Positions 27,579 through 37,576 of a DNA stretch of 64,000 nucleotides are shown here, piece after piece. The notes beneath the pieces were generated by a model, which did no database searches, was not told the origin of the DNA, and worked only from the letters and a program-made list of their open reading frames with translations. Position 1 is the first letter of the stretch, and the number at the start of each line of letters is the position of its first letter. Position numbers and translations under genes: made by a program. This stretch comes from Chloracidobacterium sp. (GTDB taxonomy: Bacteria; Acidobacteriota; Blastocatellia; Pyrinomonadales; Pyrinomonadaceae), in NCBI GenBank assembly GCA_016712045.1, contig JADJRV010000039.1, positions 87,367 through 151,366 on the forward strand, written 5' to 3'.

Positions 27579-28880
27579 CTAGTTCGTCTGCCGGATGAGC
27601 ACGCCGTCGTACAAAGCGTTTATATTGCTTGTCGCGACGACATCGTTTTCGTTGATGCCGGCTTTGATCTGAATAAGGCCGTTTTCGAGCAGGCCGGTTT
27701 GGACCAATATCTCGCGAACCGCACCGTCTTTGACCACGTAAACCTTGTTAATATCGCCCTCGGCCTTAACTGCCGTTGCGGGTATCATCACCGCGTTTTC
27801 GGGTTTTGACTGCGTGATGCGTACCGTCGCAAACTGTCCCGGTTTGAGCAGCCCGTCGGGATTCGCGACCTCGGCCTCGACGGTCAGTGTGCGTGCTGTG
27901 GTGTTCAGTCCCGGTAATATGCGGGCGACCGTACCGGCGAAATTTCGGTCGGGATAGGCGCTTGTTTGAAGCGAAATGCCTTGTCCGATGGCGACCTTTC
28001 CTATGGCTGCCTCGGGCACGTCGATCTTTAATCTCAGCGGCGAGGTGCGGACGATGGTGCCGATCTTTGTATTTGGTGCAGCGGGTGAAAGATATTCACC
28101 CGGATCGGCAGTTCTTTCGGACACGTAGCCGCTGATCGGAGCATAAATCACCGTATCGGTGAGAGATTTTTGTGCTTGCTCGACCTGTGTTTGAGCCGTA
28201 CGCACGCCCGTCTTTGCGGTCGCAACGGCGGCCTCGGCGGAGTTGATCGCACGCACAGCGACAGCTGCGTTCGAACGGGCCTCGTCCAATTGGCCGATCA
28301 GAGCGTCACGCTGCGAACGCCGCGTATCAAGAATCGATTTCGAAACATCGCCCGTATCGTAAAGCCGCTGAGCACGCGTCAATTCTTTTTCAGCAAGGAC
28401 AAGCTGAGCCGTGACCGATTTGACCTGTGAAAATGTCGCGATGTCGAAAGACTCGCCGTCTTTTATACCCAATCGGATCTGTGCCTGACGGAGAGCGGCG
28501 ATAGATTGATCGACAGCTTTTCGCTGCTGTTCGACCTGAGCCTGAGCCTGTTCGATGCGGATGCGGGCGTCGCGGTCGTCGAGCCGCACAAGCACGCTTC
28601 CCTTTTCGACAAAGCTGCCGACATCAAAATTGACCTCAACGATCTTGCCCGCCACCGTCGGGGCCACATCGCTCTGACCGTCGCCGGCGAGATTACCGGT
28701 CGCCTCAAAATATGTAGGGATCGGCTTTACGACCGCCTGGGTCGACGTGACGTCGACGATGGTCGGCTGCGAATTAGCGATCGCATTGGCGTTAGCCGCT
28801 TTTGACCCGCAGCCTATTCCACCGACCGTCGCGGTCAAAACCAATACCGCCAAAAAGATAAGTACTTTCTTGTCTCTCAT
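27579..28880 (-). CDS. RND efflux periplasmic adaptor (membrane fusion protein)
   Basis: This adaptor of about 433 residues links the RND pump to TolC. The start ATG 28880 gives a lipoprotein signal (LTATVGGIGCGS, lipobox Cys about residue 25). A longer reading would begin inside the TetR gene. The lipoyl-like halves are split by a long coiled coil (about 115-240, QAQAQVEQQRKAVDQSIAAL and ARSNAAVAVRAINSAEAAV). They end in ISGYVSERTADPGEYLSP. The beta-barrel and membrane-proximal domains follow. It lies 23 bases downstream of the TetR gene, in one operon with the pump and the outer membrane channel. Confidence 0.94.
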   Translation of the reverse strand: MRDKKVLIFLAVLVLTATVGGIGCGSKAANANAIANSQPTIVDVTSTQAVVKPIPTYFEATGNLAGDGQSDVAPTVAGKIVEVNFDVGSFVEKGSVLVRLDDRDARIRIEQAQAQVEQQRKAVDQSIAALRQAQIRLGIKDGESFDIATFSQVKSVTAQLVLAEKELTRAQRLYDTGDVSKSILDTRRSQRDALIGQLDEARSNAAVAVRAINSAEAAVATAKTGVRTAQTQVEQAQKSLTDTVIYAPISGYVSERTADPGEYLSPAAPNTKIGTIVRTSPLRLKIDVPEAAIGKVAIGQGISLQTSAYPDRNFAGTVARILPGLNTTARTLTVEAEVANPDGLLKPGQFATVRITQSKPENAVMIPATAVKAEGDINKVYVVKDGAVREILVQTGLLENGLIQIKAGINENDVVATSNINALYDGVLIRQTN

Positions 28881-28903
28881 GATAATTGTCGTGTCTAAAA
28901 TAT

Positions 28904-29557
28904 TTACGACTTGACCCCGCCAAGCAGGATCTCTGCGAAATTCTTTGCGGCTTCTTCGTTTGGGATATCGAGGATGACCCGCTTTTTGTCCCACAAAATG
29001 TTGTTTAGCGAATGGTGTATCAGCATCCCCAGCCAAGCCCTCACGGCGATACGCGGATTCATTTCACGAAATGCCCCGTCACGCTGCCGCTCCTCGATAT
29101 AGCCGCCAATAAACTCATAAATTCGCTCGATAAATTCGTGAAAGAACCGCTCCGCGAGCACATGTTCCTCAAGCGCCGAGTAAAACAACAGCCGCATAAA
29201 TCCTTCGTCGGCCTGGTGTTTTTTCAGAGCGTCAAACGCGATGTTATAAAATACGGCGAGATCGTCCTTTTGTTCGATCGCCGTTCTCAGTACCTCGTTC
29301 TCTTCCCAAGGGAAACGATGAACGCCGTCCTGACAGCCTTTTGTGTCGAGGATCGCCCCGTACAGGGCGTCTTTATTCTCAAAATGGCGAAACACCATTG
29401 CCTCAGACACACCGGCCGCTTTGGCGATCTCTTTGGTCGTTGTGCCCTTAAAACCACGCTGCGAAAACAGCGAAACCGCCGTCTGCAATATCTGCTGACG
29501 GCGGGCGTCGCCGGTCATTTTGCCATGGTGGCCGCATTGGAAAAGGTCTTTGATCAA
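28904..29557 (-). CDS. TetR/AcrR family repressor of the efflux operon
   Basis: This 217-residue one-component regulator has an N-terminal helix-turn-helix at about residues 17-60 (RQQILQTAVSLFSQRGF, TTTKEIAKAAGVSEAMVFRHFENK). The C-terminal ligand domain is all-helical. The first codon is probably TTG 29557: AGGAG lies 6 bases before it, while the in-frame ATG at 29518 has no clear ribosome-binding site. It is the first gene of the operon. A dyad at 29572-29589 lies 15 bases upstream and probably binds this protein, giving negative autoregulation with release by a pump substrate. That is inferred from the family. Confidence 0.93.
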   Translation of the reverse strand: MIKDLFQCGHHGKMTGDARRQQILQTAVSLFSQRGFKGTTTKEIAKAAGVSEAMVFRHFENKDALYGAILDTKGCQDGVHRFPWEENEVLRTAIEQKDDLAVFYNIAFDALKKHQADEGFMRLLFYSALEEHVLAERFFHEFIERIYEFIGGYIEERQRDGAFREMNPRIAVRAWLGMLIHHSLNNILWDKKRVILDIPNEEAAKNFAEILLGGVKS

Positions 29558-29571
29558 TAGAATCTCCTAAC

Positions 29572-29589
29572 TAAGTAAGTGCTTACTTA
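29572..29589. promoter_or_regulatory. TetR operator: TAAGTAAG-TG-CTTACTTA
   Basis: A perfect 8-bp inverted repeat with a 2-base centre lies 15 bases before the TetR start. Size and position fit an operator for the adjacent TetR-family repressor. Confidence 0.75.
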
Positions 29590-29691
29590 CCGAGAAAAGC
29601 TAGATTCTCATTTTGGGATAATACTTGTCAACCAAAAATGTGATGCGCGTCACATTTTTGTTATCCGTGGGTAAAAAAGGAGACCGGCAGG

Positions 29692-31824
29692 TTAGTATGT
29701 GACCTCAAATTCAACAAATTGCGTTGCGATCTGTTGTTTTGTTTTGGCGAGCGTGTCGGTAACGATCAATTGCAGAACGTAATCGCCGGGCAGCATCTTT
29801 TCGCCGATGGCTACCGCACCGGTAAGCTTTAAGTGTGTCATATCGGTTTGACCGAACAGCTCAAAAGGCTTTTGGGTACCGTCCAGGAGAAGCTTGCCGT
29901 CGCGAAAGACGCGTATTTTTATCTGCAATTGTGGCTGCTTTGCCGAGCTGAGTTTGGCATTGTAGATCTCAAGGCCGTAACGCATTACCGAGTTGCTCTT
30001 TATGCGGCGAAGAGCCGTGTCAGACATCGGGTCGGTAGCGATGCGTGTCTCGGCGTTGTCGCGCTTACGCAGCCAATCGTCGTTTGAGAGATTTTCGAGA
30101 ATGATACTCGACAGCGTGAGACGTTTTTTCTTAAGGTCTGGAACCTCGATAAACTGGCTTGCCGAGCCAATCTTGCCCGACGAATCCTTGATCGCCACGC
30201 GGTATTGATAGGCACCTGCTGTTTTGATAGGAAAAGCAAAATGATAAACAAATCCGTTGGCCGCCATCTTGGCATACGCGGCGGGTTTTATCGAAATGAC
30301 GTATGTTTTGCCAAGCTGATCGACCGGCTGGCCGTTATCGCCAAAGCTGACGGCAAGAACGTCGAACGAAGCTTTTTTGTTGCCGTCGGGTGCATCGGTA
30401 AACCTAAGATCGGCGGCATTTATGTGCAGCAACGACCGGACGAACGGGCCCGTTTTCGCGTCATCGCCAAACAGAGCGTTTAGCCGCAAACCGATGCCGC
30501 TAACGGCGAATGGAGACACGAGAGCGGCATTTAACTGCTGGCCGGTTGTCTGTGTCGTCGTCACTGTCGGCTTGTCGCGATCTGCGACATTAAAGAAACC
30601 GCTGCGATAGCGGACAGTCGCACCGGGCCGCAATACCTTTACCGTAAGTGCATTAAATTTTCTCTTGACGGGATCAAAAGTATCCGCATCAGGTTCGTAG
30701 CCGACAAGATAATAGCTCTGGTCGTCGAGCACGCGGCGAACGCCGCCGCTGAGGTCGTTGTTGTTTTTTATCGCAAGCCCGCCGGTTTCCTCGGCAAGAA
30801 ACGATAGGCCCTCTTGCGTGTCTATCAGTTGGTCACGGCGGGATTGTGCCTGAGCATTCATAGCGTCCGGGCTCGTATTTGAGATATTATCGGCCGCAGT
30901 AAAACCCGCTGGTTGCAAGCCGCGAGCGTCAACGGTATAGAACACGACCGAGGCGCGGTTCGCAGTTTCGACAAGCTGCTTAAGAAAATCCATTACGCGT
31001 CCCGATTCCTGAAATCCATCCTCAGTCGTCTCAAACATCTTAAATCCGTCAGAAAAGAGAATGACCGACTTACGCCCGGGCAGCTCGCCCATGCCGCTAA
31101 CGATGTATTTCAAAGCACCGAGCGTGCCGGTCGCAAATACGGCACTTCGAAAATCGTCGAGGCTCTGGCCGGTGCCTGTGGGTACAGTCTCTTCCGTTGC
31201 TTCGTCACCGGTCGTATCTGTTTCGGGCGTCGCTTCGATCGGGGCAAAAGCACTGACGCCGCCGGTTCCCTGTGGGTTCCACTTTACACGCTCAATAGCA
31301 GCGTAGAGCATCCGTTTGTCTCCGGTAAATTGCTGCAAAGCCCCGATGCCCGCTCCGGTGCGAACGATCGCAACCAGGTCGCCGTCCTGCATCTGTTCAT
31401 CGACAAATTTCTTTAACGCCGCACGGGTGTGATACGCGCTCTCAAATGAAAGCGAAAGGTCGTCAACAACCAAAGCGATAGTCCGGCGTATCTGCTCCGG
31501 GCGCAGTTTTTGCGTTGGGATCGGAATGCCGGTGCCCGTTGGCTTGCCTTGCTGAGTGATCTCTTTAACAGACGACACAAACGAAAAATTTGAGACCTTT
31601 TGTTTTTCGCCATTCTCGAATATCTCTATCTCGTTGGGTTTAAGATCGGTGATCGGCTTGCCTTTGGCGTCGGTAACGGTCACGTCGATCTGGATCAGGT
31701 TTGTAGAGATCTTTACGACATCGTCGTCCGGCGGCGTGGGTTTGGGCGTAGGCGTGACATTTTGCGCGATGACCGGAGCCGCAAATAGCACGAGCAACGC
31801 GATCATTGGCCAAAATTTCGTCAT
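29692..31824 (-). CDS. large secreted VWA domain protein, VWFA-related type
   Basis: This 710-residue exported protein has a signal peptide (MIALLVLFAAPVIA) and a TPTPKPTPP linker. A strand region, VTVTDAKGKPITDLKPNEIEIFENG, is the usual acidobacterial VWFA opening. The VWA domain covers about residues 110-380 with a standard metal site (VVDDLSLSFESAY, DxSxS) and VILFSDGFKMFE. The C-terminal 300 residues form beta-sandwich-like domains with no clear family. The role is unknown; it may be a surface or periplasmic binding protein. It is divergent from the transglycosylase gene, with a promoter region of about 100 bases between. Confidence 0.88.
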   Translation of the reverse strand: MTKFWPMIALLVLFAAPVIAQNVTPTPKPTPPDDDVVKISTNLIQIDVTVTDAKGKPITDLKPNEIEIFENGEKQKVSNFSFVSSVKEITQQGKPTGTGIPIPTQKLRPEQIRRTIALVVDDLSLSFESAYHTRAALKKFVDEQMQDGDLVAIVRTGAGIGALQQFTGDKRMLYAAIERVKWNPQGTGGVSAFAPIEATPETDTTGDEATEETVPTGTGQSLDDFRSAVFATGTLGALKYIVSGMGELPGRKSVILFSDGFKMFETTEDGFQESGRVMDFLKQLVETANRASVVFYTVDARGLQPAGFTAADNISNTSPDAMNAQAQSRRDQLIDTQEGLSFLAEETGGLAIKNNNDLSGGVRRVLDDQSYYLVGYEPDADTFDPVKRKFNALTVKVLRPGATVRYRSGFFNVADRDKPTVTTTQTTGQQLNAALVSPFAVSGIGLRLNALFGDDAKTGPFVRSLLHINAADLRFTDAPDGNKKASFDVLAVSFGDNGQPVDQLGKTYVISIKPAAYAKMAANGFVYHFAFPIKTAGAYQYRVAIKDSSGKIGSASQFIEVPDLKKKRLTLSSIILENLSNDDWLRKRDNAETRIATDPMSDTALRRIKSNSVMRYGLEIYNAKLSSAKQPQLQIKIRVFRDGKLLLDGTQKPFELFGQTDMTHLKLTGAVAIGEKMLPGDYVLQLIVTDTLAKTKQQIATQFVEFEVTY

Positions 31825-31927
31825 AAAAACTACTCCAAAACACCCTTATTTATTTGGTATGATATAACGGTTCGCTTTTTATAGATAGTATTTTGCCCGA
31901 CACCGCTCCGTAAATACCGCCATATAT

Positions 31928-34220
31928 ATGATGCAATACCTAGCCAAAATTGGAATATCGACCGTCCTTTCCCTAGTCTTTTTTACCGTCGGTTGCTCGG
32001 CCCAGCAGACCGAGGAACAGGCGCTGGCTCAACTGCGTGATATGACGAGCAGCGGCAAACTGCCGCCCGAGAATATAGTCGCCGATATCGAGACGCGTTT
32101 TGCCAATAAGAAAACCGGTGCTCTTGCCAAGCTGCTTCGCTCGCATCCGTTTTGAAAACAAAGACTACGCCGGAGCAGCCGCGATACTAAATTCGGATGT
32201 CTTTAAGAAACGGACAAAGCTTGCCGATCATGCGCTCTGGCTGCGCGGAAAGGCTCTGCAGGCAGCGGGAAATCATGGCGAGGCGTTGAATGTTTTTGGT
32301 GAGATCCTTAAAGACAATAGCGATTCCGTCCGTGTTCGCGATGCAAAATTGCTGTGGGCTCAATCGGCAATTGCCGCGGGCCGTGCCGTTGAGGTACCGC
32401 CGTTCTTGATCGAGTTGAGCGAAAAAATGATGCGGAAGCGATGCTTGCGACCGCAAAGGCTTACGAGGCTCAGGGTTCCCAGACCGAAGCGATCCGTTAT
32501 TACCGCAAGACGTTTTTCTACTCCGCTGGTTCGAATGCTGCAAAAGAGGCGGAAGCTAAACTAACATCGCTTGCTCAGCCGTTGACGCCGCAAGACTCAG
32601 AGGAGCAGATCGGCCGTGCCGAGCGTCTTTTCAATACAAAAAATTTCGCAGATGCCCTCACCGCTTACGGTGTATTGGCGACAAATTTTCCTGCGTCCGT
32701 CACGCCGCTGTTGCAGGTCAGGCGACTGACGGCGATGGCAAACACGGGGAAGATGATCGACGCACAAGGCGTTTTCAATTCTTTGCCGTCGTCCGGCAGG
32801 GAGCGTGAAGAAGGCTATCGCCAGCTTGTGCTCGGCTATGCCAAAGCAAAAATGTGGCCGCAGGCACGCACGACCGCAGACTCTATGCGGACTGCATTTC
32901 CGAACGGAACGTTTGTTGCAAAAACGCTGATCGAGGCAGGGCTCGCCGCCCGCGAAGCCAAGAACCGCGTTGACGAAGGCTATTTTCTAAACACCGCTGT
33001 TGCTGCCTTTCCAAACGCTGTCGAGGTCGCGACCGCTCAGTTTGAGGCGGCGTGGTTTCAGCATGAGAGCGGCAACTACGCCGAGTCGAGCCGTATGTTT
33101 GTCGAGCATTTGTCCCGCTACGCGGGCAAGGACACGACAAATCGCGGCAAGGCCGGCTACTGGGCCGCCCGTGACAGCGAGCGTGCCGGTAAGACCGCCG
33201 AGGCGTGTGCCCTGTACGAAGGCGTCAATTATCGCTACGGAGCGAATTGGTACGGCTATCTTGCCCTTAGCCGTCTGACGGCGATGAAAGCAGGAGGAAA
33301 TTGCCGATCAACAGCTCCGACGGATCAAATCATTGCAAAGGCGGTGGCAAATCTTCGAACCGTGTCGGTCGTCGCTGAAACCGCAGGACAAAAAGAGCTT
33401 GAACGTGTCGAAAAATCGGACGAGCTTTCGACGATCGGTCTTTTTGATTGGTCGATCGACGAGCTAAACGAAGCCAAAAAGACCGCCGGTAACAGCCCTA
33501 AAATAAATCTCGCCTTGGCGCGTCATTACCGATGGAAAGCCGACAACACTTCAGCGTTAGTTGCGATGCAAAAGAGCTATCCCGACTATGCACAGATGTT
33601 TCCGGAGGAAATGGATCGCGAAACGTGGAGCTTTTTCTACCCGCTGACAAACTGGGGCGACATCCAAAAATGGTCCTCCGCACGCGGCCTCGACAGCTAT
33701 CACGTCGCGGGTTTTATTCGCACTGAAACGGTCTTTTTCTTCGCGAGCAAAATCACCGGCAAACGCCTATGGCCTGATGCAATTGCTCCTGCCGACGGCA
33801 CGTGTCGTCGCAAAAAAATATGGCCTGGATTCGCCCGCGACCGCCGAGGACCTATTTAACCCCGCTCTGAATATTGAGCTCGGCACGGCATATCTGAAGG
33901 ACCAGTTTGCCAAATTTGGCCGCGTCGAATACGTTGCCATCGCCTACAACGCCGGACCCGGCCGCGTCGGTCCTTGGCGAGCAACTCTGCCGCCGGAGAT
34001 CGACGAATTTGTCGAAGAGATCCCGTTCAAAGAGACCAAAGCCTACGTCCAGGGCATCATCCGCAACTCCGCCCAATACCGCCGCCTCTACGACGACAAC
34101 GGCAATTTCCGCTCAAACGTCGGCACAAAACCGCTACGAGGAGAGATCGATACAAAAACCCGCGAGCAATTCACGGCTGAGTTTCCGGAGATACAAGTGG
34201 ATGACACGGACGGCGAATAA
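31928..34220 (+). CDS. Slt70-like lytic transglycosylase with TPR superhelix, frameshifted
   Basis: This periplasmic murein lytic transglycosylase cuts peptidoglycan glycan strands to 1,6-anhydro ends. A lipoprotein-like signal (VLSLVFFTVGCSAQ) is followed by a long TPR-like helical domain, then the C-terminal SLT domain. The catalytic Glu is in FIRTETVF (about 33715). AYGLMQLLLPTARV and YVAIAYNAGPGRVG are the other SLT motifs. The gene lies in four pieces through frame changes near 32140, 32430 and 33745. At the last one, removing one T from a run of five restores the expected reading, which points to a homopolymer indel. The joined length is about 763 residues, near the family norm. Confidence 0.87.
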
Positions 34221-34222
34221 TA

Positions 34223-34866
34223 TGAAAAAACGGCAGGATGGTCGCAATGTTCTGAAATTATCTGCCGCCATGATTGTGGCGGTGGCTGGCGGATATCTTT
34301 TATTCGCCGGTCACAATAAAGTGGAGCGTGTCGACGCGTCGACTGTACGTACCGAAAACGCCGTGGTCGCCGACAATCCCAAAAAGGCTCGTGCCGCGTT
34401 TAATGAGGCCGTCAAGGTTTTCTTCTCGGCTCGCTGTATCAATTGCCATCCGGCCGGCGACAACCCGCTTCAGGGAAATGACAGCAAGGCACACGAACCG
34501 GAGGTCGTCCGCGGCATCGAGGGACGGGGCAACGAGGACATCCAATGTGCGATGTGCCATCTCGAGACTAATACCGATGGCGAGAATATGCCGCCCGGCG
34601 TGCCCGACTGGCATATGCCGCCGACCGCACACAAGATGATATTTCAGGGCCTGACGGCCGCACAGCTATGCAGTAATTTGAAAGATCCGCTAAAGAACGG
34701 CGGCAAAAAGTCGGCAAAAGAAGCCGTCGAACACCTCGCCACCGACCCCAAAGTGCTTTGGGCATGGAATCCCGGCACAAACCGCGCTATCCCGCCTATG
34801 AGTCACGAAGATTTTCTCAAAAGGATGAACGATTGGGTCGTAAACGGAGCCGCTTGTCCGAAATAG
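34223..34866 (+). CDS. dihaem c-type cytochrome, isoquinoline 1-oxidoreductase subunit-like
   Basis: This roughly 214-residue exported cytochrome has a membrane anchor or signal (AAMIVAVAGGYLLFAG) and two haem c sites, CINCH (about residue 73) and CAMCH (about 110). NPLQGNDSKAHEP, MPPGVPDWHMPPTAHKM and AAQLCSNLKDPLKNGGK match small proteins annotated as isoquinoline 1-oxidoreductase subunit. It probably passes electrons for a molybdenum hydroxylase in the periplasm. No molybdenum enzyme gene lies in this window, so the partner is elsewhere. The start is ATG 34223, directly after the transglycosylase stop. Longer readings run through that gene and are shadows. Confidence 0.82.
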
Positions 34867-34868
34867 CC

Positions 34869-37145
34869 TTACAAATTCTTCAAAATAAACTCCGTCATCA
34901 TCGAATACATATGCTTGGCTTGTTGCGGGTTGGTGACGCCGTGGCGTTGGGTCGGGTAGTACATCAGCTCAAACTGCTTGTCGTTTTTTTGCAGTTCGTA
35001 GACAAATTGCGTCATATTTTGCATATGGACGTTGTCGTCCATCTGGCCGTGGATGAGGAGTAGTTTGCCTGACAGGTTCCGTGCGGATTTGACGATCGAC
35101 GAGCGGTCGTAGCCGTCGCGGTTGTTGTCGGGCGTCATCATATAACGCTCGGTGTAGATCGAATCGTACAGCCGCCAGTCGGTGCCGGTGCCGCCGGCGA
35201 TGCCGATCTTCCACGATTTGCTGTGCGTCATGGCATAGCTCGTCATCGAACCGCCATAGCTCCAACCGTGCAGGCCGATGCGGCTACCGTCAACGTAGGG
35301 CAGGCCTTTCAGATAATTCAGTCCATCCTCTAGATCGCGCAGCTCGAGTTCGTACATACGTTTGTAGATAGGCCAAACGGATTCCTCGCCCTTGCCGCTC
35401 GCCGAGCGGTTGTCGCAGACCCAGACGATATAGCCTTTTTGAGCAAGCATCTGAAACCACATCCCGCGATTGCCGAGCCAACGATTGGCGACCGACGGGG
35501 CGTGCGGGCCGGAGTATGTAAACTCAAACACCGGATATTTTTTGTTCGGGTCAAAGTTTGGCGGCTTGATCATCATCGCCTCCATCACAAACCCGTCGCG
35601 TGTCGTGACGTTCAAAAACTCAGGCCGCGAGAGCCGGTATTGCGACAAAACATCAACGCGGTTTTCGTTGAGCGTGCGAACGGCAAAACCGTCAGCGCGG
35701 TATAGCCGCGTTTGGGCGGGCGTCGCAGCGTCGCTCCAAGTATCAACAAAATGCGAGAACGTCGAGTCAAACGAAGCCGTGTGCCAGCCGTTGTCCTGCG
35801 TCAAACGCTCGGGCTCGCCGCCCGACAGACGGACGCGATAGACGTTTTCGGCGATGTGGCTGTCCTTGGTCGCCGAAAAATACGCCCACCCGTTTTTGGC
35901 ATCGACGCCGTATAGATTGCGGATCTCCCATTTGCCATTGGTCAGTTGGCGGACGAGCCGGCCGTCATTGTCGTACAGATACAGATGCCGCCAGCCGTTG
36001 CGTGCCGATTGCCACACAAACGTTCCGTTGCCAGCTCCGCTCTCAACAAACTCGGGGTTGTCATAAACCTCGACCCACGCCGGTGTCGTTTCATCGAGCA
36101 CATGACGGTACTTACCATCTAATCCTGCGGCATTAAGTTCGAGCCGGGTCTGTTCGCGATTGAGCGCCTGAAAGAGCACATTTCGGCTGTCAGGTGCCCA
36201 AGCTACACGCGCGATGAGCAGGTCGTCGGGACGGTAATTTGCCGTATCGACAAATTTTACCGCGTCACCAAACCTCAACAGCGTCGGCGGTATCTTGTCG
36301 CCGATCTTTGGTATGCGGCCGGCGTTTGGCAAAAATGACGATTTGCCGACCTCGGCGATACCGAGCCGGACGATCGGATTTGGGTCGCCCGCCTGCGGAT
36401 AGCTCGTTGTTTCGATCAACTGGTCGTTCGGGATGTCGTTGGCAAGGATAAATTTTGGCACGGGGGATTCGTCGAGTCTCAGAAACGCAATGTAACGCGA
36501 ATCCGGCGACCACCAATAGCCGCGTTTTTGCCCGCGTCCGTACAGCTCCTCTTCATAAACCCAGTCGAGATAGCCGTTGTAGATGGGCTTGTCGCCCTCG
36601 CGGCCGTCGCGCGTCATCTGTTTTTCGCTCGCCTTGGCAATATCTACGACCCACAGATTATTGCCCCGCACAAAACTGACCAAACGTCCGTCCGGGCTAA
36701 AATCCGCCTCAAGCTCGGCGTCGCGGCTGTTCGTCAGCCGTTTGACGCTGCCGCTCGCCACGTCGTAATACCACAGGTCGCTCGCGTTATCGATCAGTAT
36801 CCCGCTCTCGTCCGAGTTAAATTGCAGCCCCGGCGAATTTGCCATCGCGGTCGCGTCATCGAGCTTGACCCCGGCCCGCGAAAGCGCCGCCGCCAGCCGC
36901 CCGCTGTCTAGATAAGGCACGGCATTGCCCGTCACCGCATCGACCCGCATCAGCCGCCCGTTGATCACCTGTTTGAACGACCGCCCGTCCTTCGCCCACT
37001 GCACAAACGTCGGCGTCCCGCTAAACCGCACACGCCGCGCCGGGTCCGGACTAAAAATATCATCCAGCGTCAACAGCTTGTCCTGGGCAAACGCCACAGA
37101 CGAAAAAACAAATAAAGCAACAACGAGCCTTTGGATCTTTTTCAT
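34869..37145 (-). CDS. S9 family serine peptidase, dipeptidyl-peptidase IV type
   Basis: This exported prolyl-oligopeptidase-fold peptidase of 758 residues probably removes dipeptides from N-termini of periplasmic peptides. It has a signal peptide (LVVALFVFSSVAFA), a DPP4 N-terminal beta-propeller over about residues 90-480, and a C-terminal alpha/beta hydrolase domain. The catalytic Ser is in HGWSYGGSM (about 628), the Asp in IHGQMDDNVH (about 703) and the His in PTQRHGV (about 733). The paired Glu of the DPP4 substrate site is seen as YEEELYGRGQKRG. The frame is unbroken. It converges with the cytochrome gene, with only 2 bases between the stops. Confidence 0.94.
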   Translation of the reverse strand: MKKIQRLVVALFVFSSVAFAQDKLLTLDDIFSPDPARRVRFSGTPTFVQWAKDGRSFKQVINGRLMRVDAVTGNAVPYLDSGRLAAALSRAGVKLDDATAMANSPGLQFNSDESGILIDNASDLWYYDVASGSVKRLTNSRDAELEADFSPDGRLVSFVRGNNLWVVDIAKASEKQMTRDGREGDKPIYNGYLDWVYEEELYGRGQKRGYWWSPDSRYIAFLRLDESPVPKFILANDIPNDQLIETTSYPQAGDPNPIVRLGIAEVGKSSFLPNAGRIPKIGDKIPPTLLRFGDAVKFVDTANYRPDDLLIARVAWAPDSRNVLFQALNREQTRLELNAAGLDGKYRHVLDETTPAWVEVYDNPEFVESGAGNGTFVWQSARNGWRHLYLYDNDGRLVRQLTNGKWEIRNLYGVDAKNGWAYFSATKDSHIAENVYRVRLSGGEPERLTQDNGWHTASFDSTFSHFVDTWSDAATPAQTRLYRADGFAVRTLNENRVDVLSQYRLSRPEFLNVTTRDGFVMEAMMIKPPNFDPNKKYPVFEFTYSGPHAPSVANRWLGNRGMWFQMLAQKGYIVWVCDNRSASGKGEESVWPIYKRMYELELRDLEDGLNYLKGLPYVDGSRIGLHGWSYGGSMTSYAMTHSKSWKIGIAGGTGTDWRLYDSIYTERYMMTPDNNRDGYDRSSIVKSARNLSGKLLLIHGQMDDNVHMQNMTQFVYELQKNDKQFELMYYPTQRHGVTNPQQAKHMYSMMTEFILKNL

Positions 37146-37261
37146 ATATTCAGGTTCAAAACGAGCGAAGATTTTGTTGAATAATAAGCGATTTCCTCTC
37201 TGTTTCCAAACTAAAGAATTGAACCCGAACCCTTCGCTAGTACGATTTCGCTTGAAAAATA

Positions 37262-37277
37262 GTATCCAAGTGGATAC
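37262..37277. promoter_or_regulatory. operator-like dyad GTATCCA-AG-TGGATAC
   Basis: A perfect 7-bp inverted repeat with a 2-base centre lies 20 bases before the antitoxin ATG. It is a likely autoregulatory site for that HTH protein. Confidence 0.6.
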
Positions 37278-37297
37278 AGTTAATAACGTATTCGGTT

Positions 37298-37576
37298 ATG
37301 ACAAAACTAACAAAATTTGATGCTTCGGATTATCTGGATAGCGAAGAAGCAATAGCCGAATATCTCACCGCCGCTCTCGAAGACGAAAATCCCGATGTCT
37401 TTCTCGCAGCCATCTCTGATGTCGCAAAGACGCGCGGGATGGCGTCTATTGCGAAGAGTACCGGACTGGGACGTGAAAGTCTGTATAAAGCTCTGGCGCC
37501 GGGAGCAAAACCTCGATACGAGACGATCATGAAAGTTCTCTCCGGGTTAGGTGTGAAGGTAACGGTTACAATCTAG
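37298..37576 (+). CDS. addiction module antidote protein (HigA-like HTH), no toxin partner
   Basis: This 92-residue HTH antitoxin is of the 'putative addiction module antidote protein' family (TIGR02684). In this family the toxin, a HigB/RelE-type protein, is normally encoded just upstream. Typical blocks are FDASDYLDSEEAIAEYL, IAKSTGLGRESLYKAL (recognition helix) and the C-terminal ETIMKVLSGLGVKVTV. The 150 bases upstream hold no toxin gene, and downstream lies an unrelated gene on the other strand, so this one is an orphan. It may now act as a plain repressor or antidote in trans. A dyad upstream suggests autoregulation. Confidence 0.88.
   Translation: MTKLTKFDASDYLDSEEAIAEYLTAALEDENPDVFLAAISDVAKTRGMASIAKSTGLGRESLYKALAPGAKPRYETIMKVLSGLGVKVTVTI

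Noticed and set aside
33907..34222. 105-residue N-terminal extension of the dihaem cytochrome
   Set aside because: It overlaps the conserved SLT domain of the transglycosylase in another frame; the signal segment right after ATG 34223 marks the true start.
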